Positions 63,187 to 64,000 of a DNA stretch of 64,000 nt are shown here, piece after piece. Each line of letters starts with the position of its first letter. Position 1 is the stretch's first letter. This DNA is from Vaginimicrobium propionicum (GTDB lineage: Bacteria; Actinomycetota; Actinomycetes; Propionibacteriales; Propionibacteriaceae), in the NCBI RefSeq assembly GCF_900155645.1, contig NZ_LT706985.1, positions 1,054,001 to 1,118,000 of the forward strand. The letters run 5' to 3'. The notes beneath the pieces are model-generated. The model saw nothing but the letters and a program-made list of their open reading frames with translations. It ran no database searches and was not told where the DNA came from. The translations under genes were made by a program, and so were the position numbers.

Positions 63187-63888
63187 TTATTTCGCTTCAG
63201 CTTTGGTAGTAGCGATATCAATCGGGATGCCAGGCCCGAAAGTCGTCGAAACGACAATTTTACGAATGTAGCGACCCTTAGTGGTAGCCGGACGAAGACG
63301 CAGCACCTCGTCTAGGGCTGCCTTGTAGTTCTCGGCAAGCGCTTCTTTTGTGAAAGAGCTCTTGCCAATAATGAACTGCAAATTCGCGTGCCTATCGACA
63401 CGGAACTCAATCTTGCCGCCCTTAATATCCTTAACAGCCTTTGCGACATCCATCGTCACAGTGCCGGTCTTGGGGTTTGGCATTAAACCACGCGGGCCAA
63501 GAACGCGGCCTAGACGACCTACCTTGCCCATCATGTCTGGGGTGGCTACTACCGAATCAAAATCGAGATAGCCCTCCTGGACCTTGGCGATCAGTTCGTC
63601 AGAACCAACTTCGTCAGCACCAGCTTCCATAGCCTCGGTGGCTTTAGCGCCTTGAGCAAAGACGAGGACCCTAGCCGTCTTGCCAGTACCGTTAGGCAGA
63701 TTGACAGTGCCACGCACCATCTGGTCTGACTTTCTGGGGTCAACGCTCAAACGTATTGATACGTCAACAGACTCGTCAGATTTGCCAGTCTCGAATTGTT
63801 TAATAATTGCCATGGCTTCGTCTGGCGTATAGAGCTGGTCTTTGTCGACTAGCGCCGCCGAAGCCTTATAACGCTTACTATGCTTCAT
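63187..63888 (-). CDS. rplA: 50S ribosomal protein L1
   Basis: Stalk protein of the E site, 233 residues from the ATG at 63888 behind AAGGAA ([20 protein letters not shown]). The conserved [19 protein letters not shown] loop is present. The frame extends upstream to 63951 but that part has no similarity and overlaps the gap after rplK. Confidence 0.96.
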   Translation of the reverse strand: MKHSKRYKASAALVDKDQLYTPDEAMAIIKQFETGKSDESVDVSIRLSVDPRKSDQMVRGTVNLPNGTGKTARVLVFAQGAKATEAMEAGADEVGSDELIAKVQEGYLDFDSVVATPDMMGKVGRLGRVLGPRGLMPNPKTGTVTMDVAKAVKDIKGGKIEFRVDRHANLQFIIGKSSFTKEALAENYKAALDEVLRLRPATTKGRYIRKIVVSTTFGPGIPIDIATTKAEAK

Positions 63889-63973
63889 TTTTCTGGTTCC
63901 TTTCTCAACAGCCTCAAAAGCTGTTCCACCAGTTCTGGTGAGGGCGAGCAAACCCGTCCCAGGTTAAATTTCG

Positions 63974-64000
63974 TTATTCAGTGACGGTAATACCCATAGA
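63974..64000 (-). CDS. rplK: 50S ribosomal protein L11, last codons only
   Basis: The final 27 bases of the window read SMGITVTE and a TAA stop on the minus strand, matching the C-terminus of L11, which normally precedes rplA. The rest of the gene lies beyond the window. Confidence 0.75.
   Translation of the reverse strand, partial: SMGITVTE

Overview
The window is a stretch of actinobacterial chromosome of moderate GC, most likely from an Actinomycetaceae-like organism (inferred from gene order and protein types; no species is claimed). The evidence is the guaB-guaB3-aroQ-guaA run beside groES-groEL, a CIRCE-type heat-shock operator, rpsM-rpsK-rpsD-rpoA-rplQ gene order, many GTG starts and actinobacterial EF-Tu, RpoB and RpoC. 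Nearly all core genes lie on the minus strand, so transcription runs from high to low coordinates. Only two long genes are on the plus strand.

Positions 1-2400 are accessory. They hold one end of a decayed IS256-like element, a very AT-rich frameshifted gene cut by that element, a degraded membrane-protein gene, and a GC-rich two-gene AbiE-type abortive-infection/toxin-antitoxin cassette. Positions 2600-8000 hold purine and aromatic genes (guaA, aroQ, guaB3, guaB) led by a polysaccharide deacetylase lipoprotein. A plus-strand AAA/DUF4143 ATPase follows at 8363, preceded by four direct repeats exactly 33 bp apart. groES-groEL comes next, with two CIRCE-type operators, one of them inside the terminator hairpin of the upstream gene.

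Positions 13.5-37.4 kb are the alpha, spc and S10 ribosomal clusters in conserved order, interrupted twice. A complete oligopeptide ABC transporter operon sits between rplO and secY. A membrane-anchored Asp-box protein plus a tandem terminator sits between rpsQ and rplN. gltX and an ABC-2 exporter follow.

Positions 41.9-48 kb are the str cluster (rpsL, rpsG, fusA, tuf), with a glutamine/tyrosine-rich membrane protein between fusA and tuf. Positions 48.3-54 kb hold a 1046-residue STAND-like NTPase with TPR-like repeats (plus strand, probably leaderless), an L,D-transpeptidase and a HAD hydrolase. Positions 54-64 kb are rpoC, rpoB, rplL, rplJ (with an attenuator-like leader), rplA and the last codons of rplK.

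The core genes supply translation, transcription, secretion and chaperone functions, and strong hairpin terminators divide them into units. The least explained items are the 33-bp phased repeats before the DUF4143 ATPase, the STAND/TPR protein, and the envelope-type genes placed inside ribosomal clusters.
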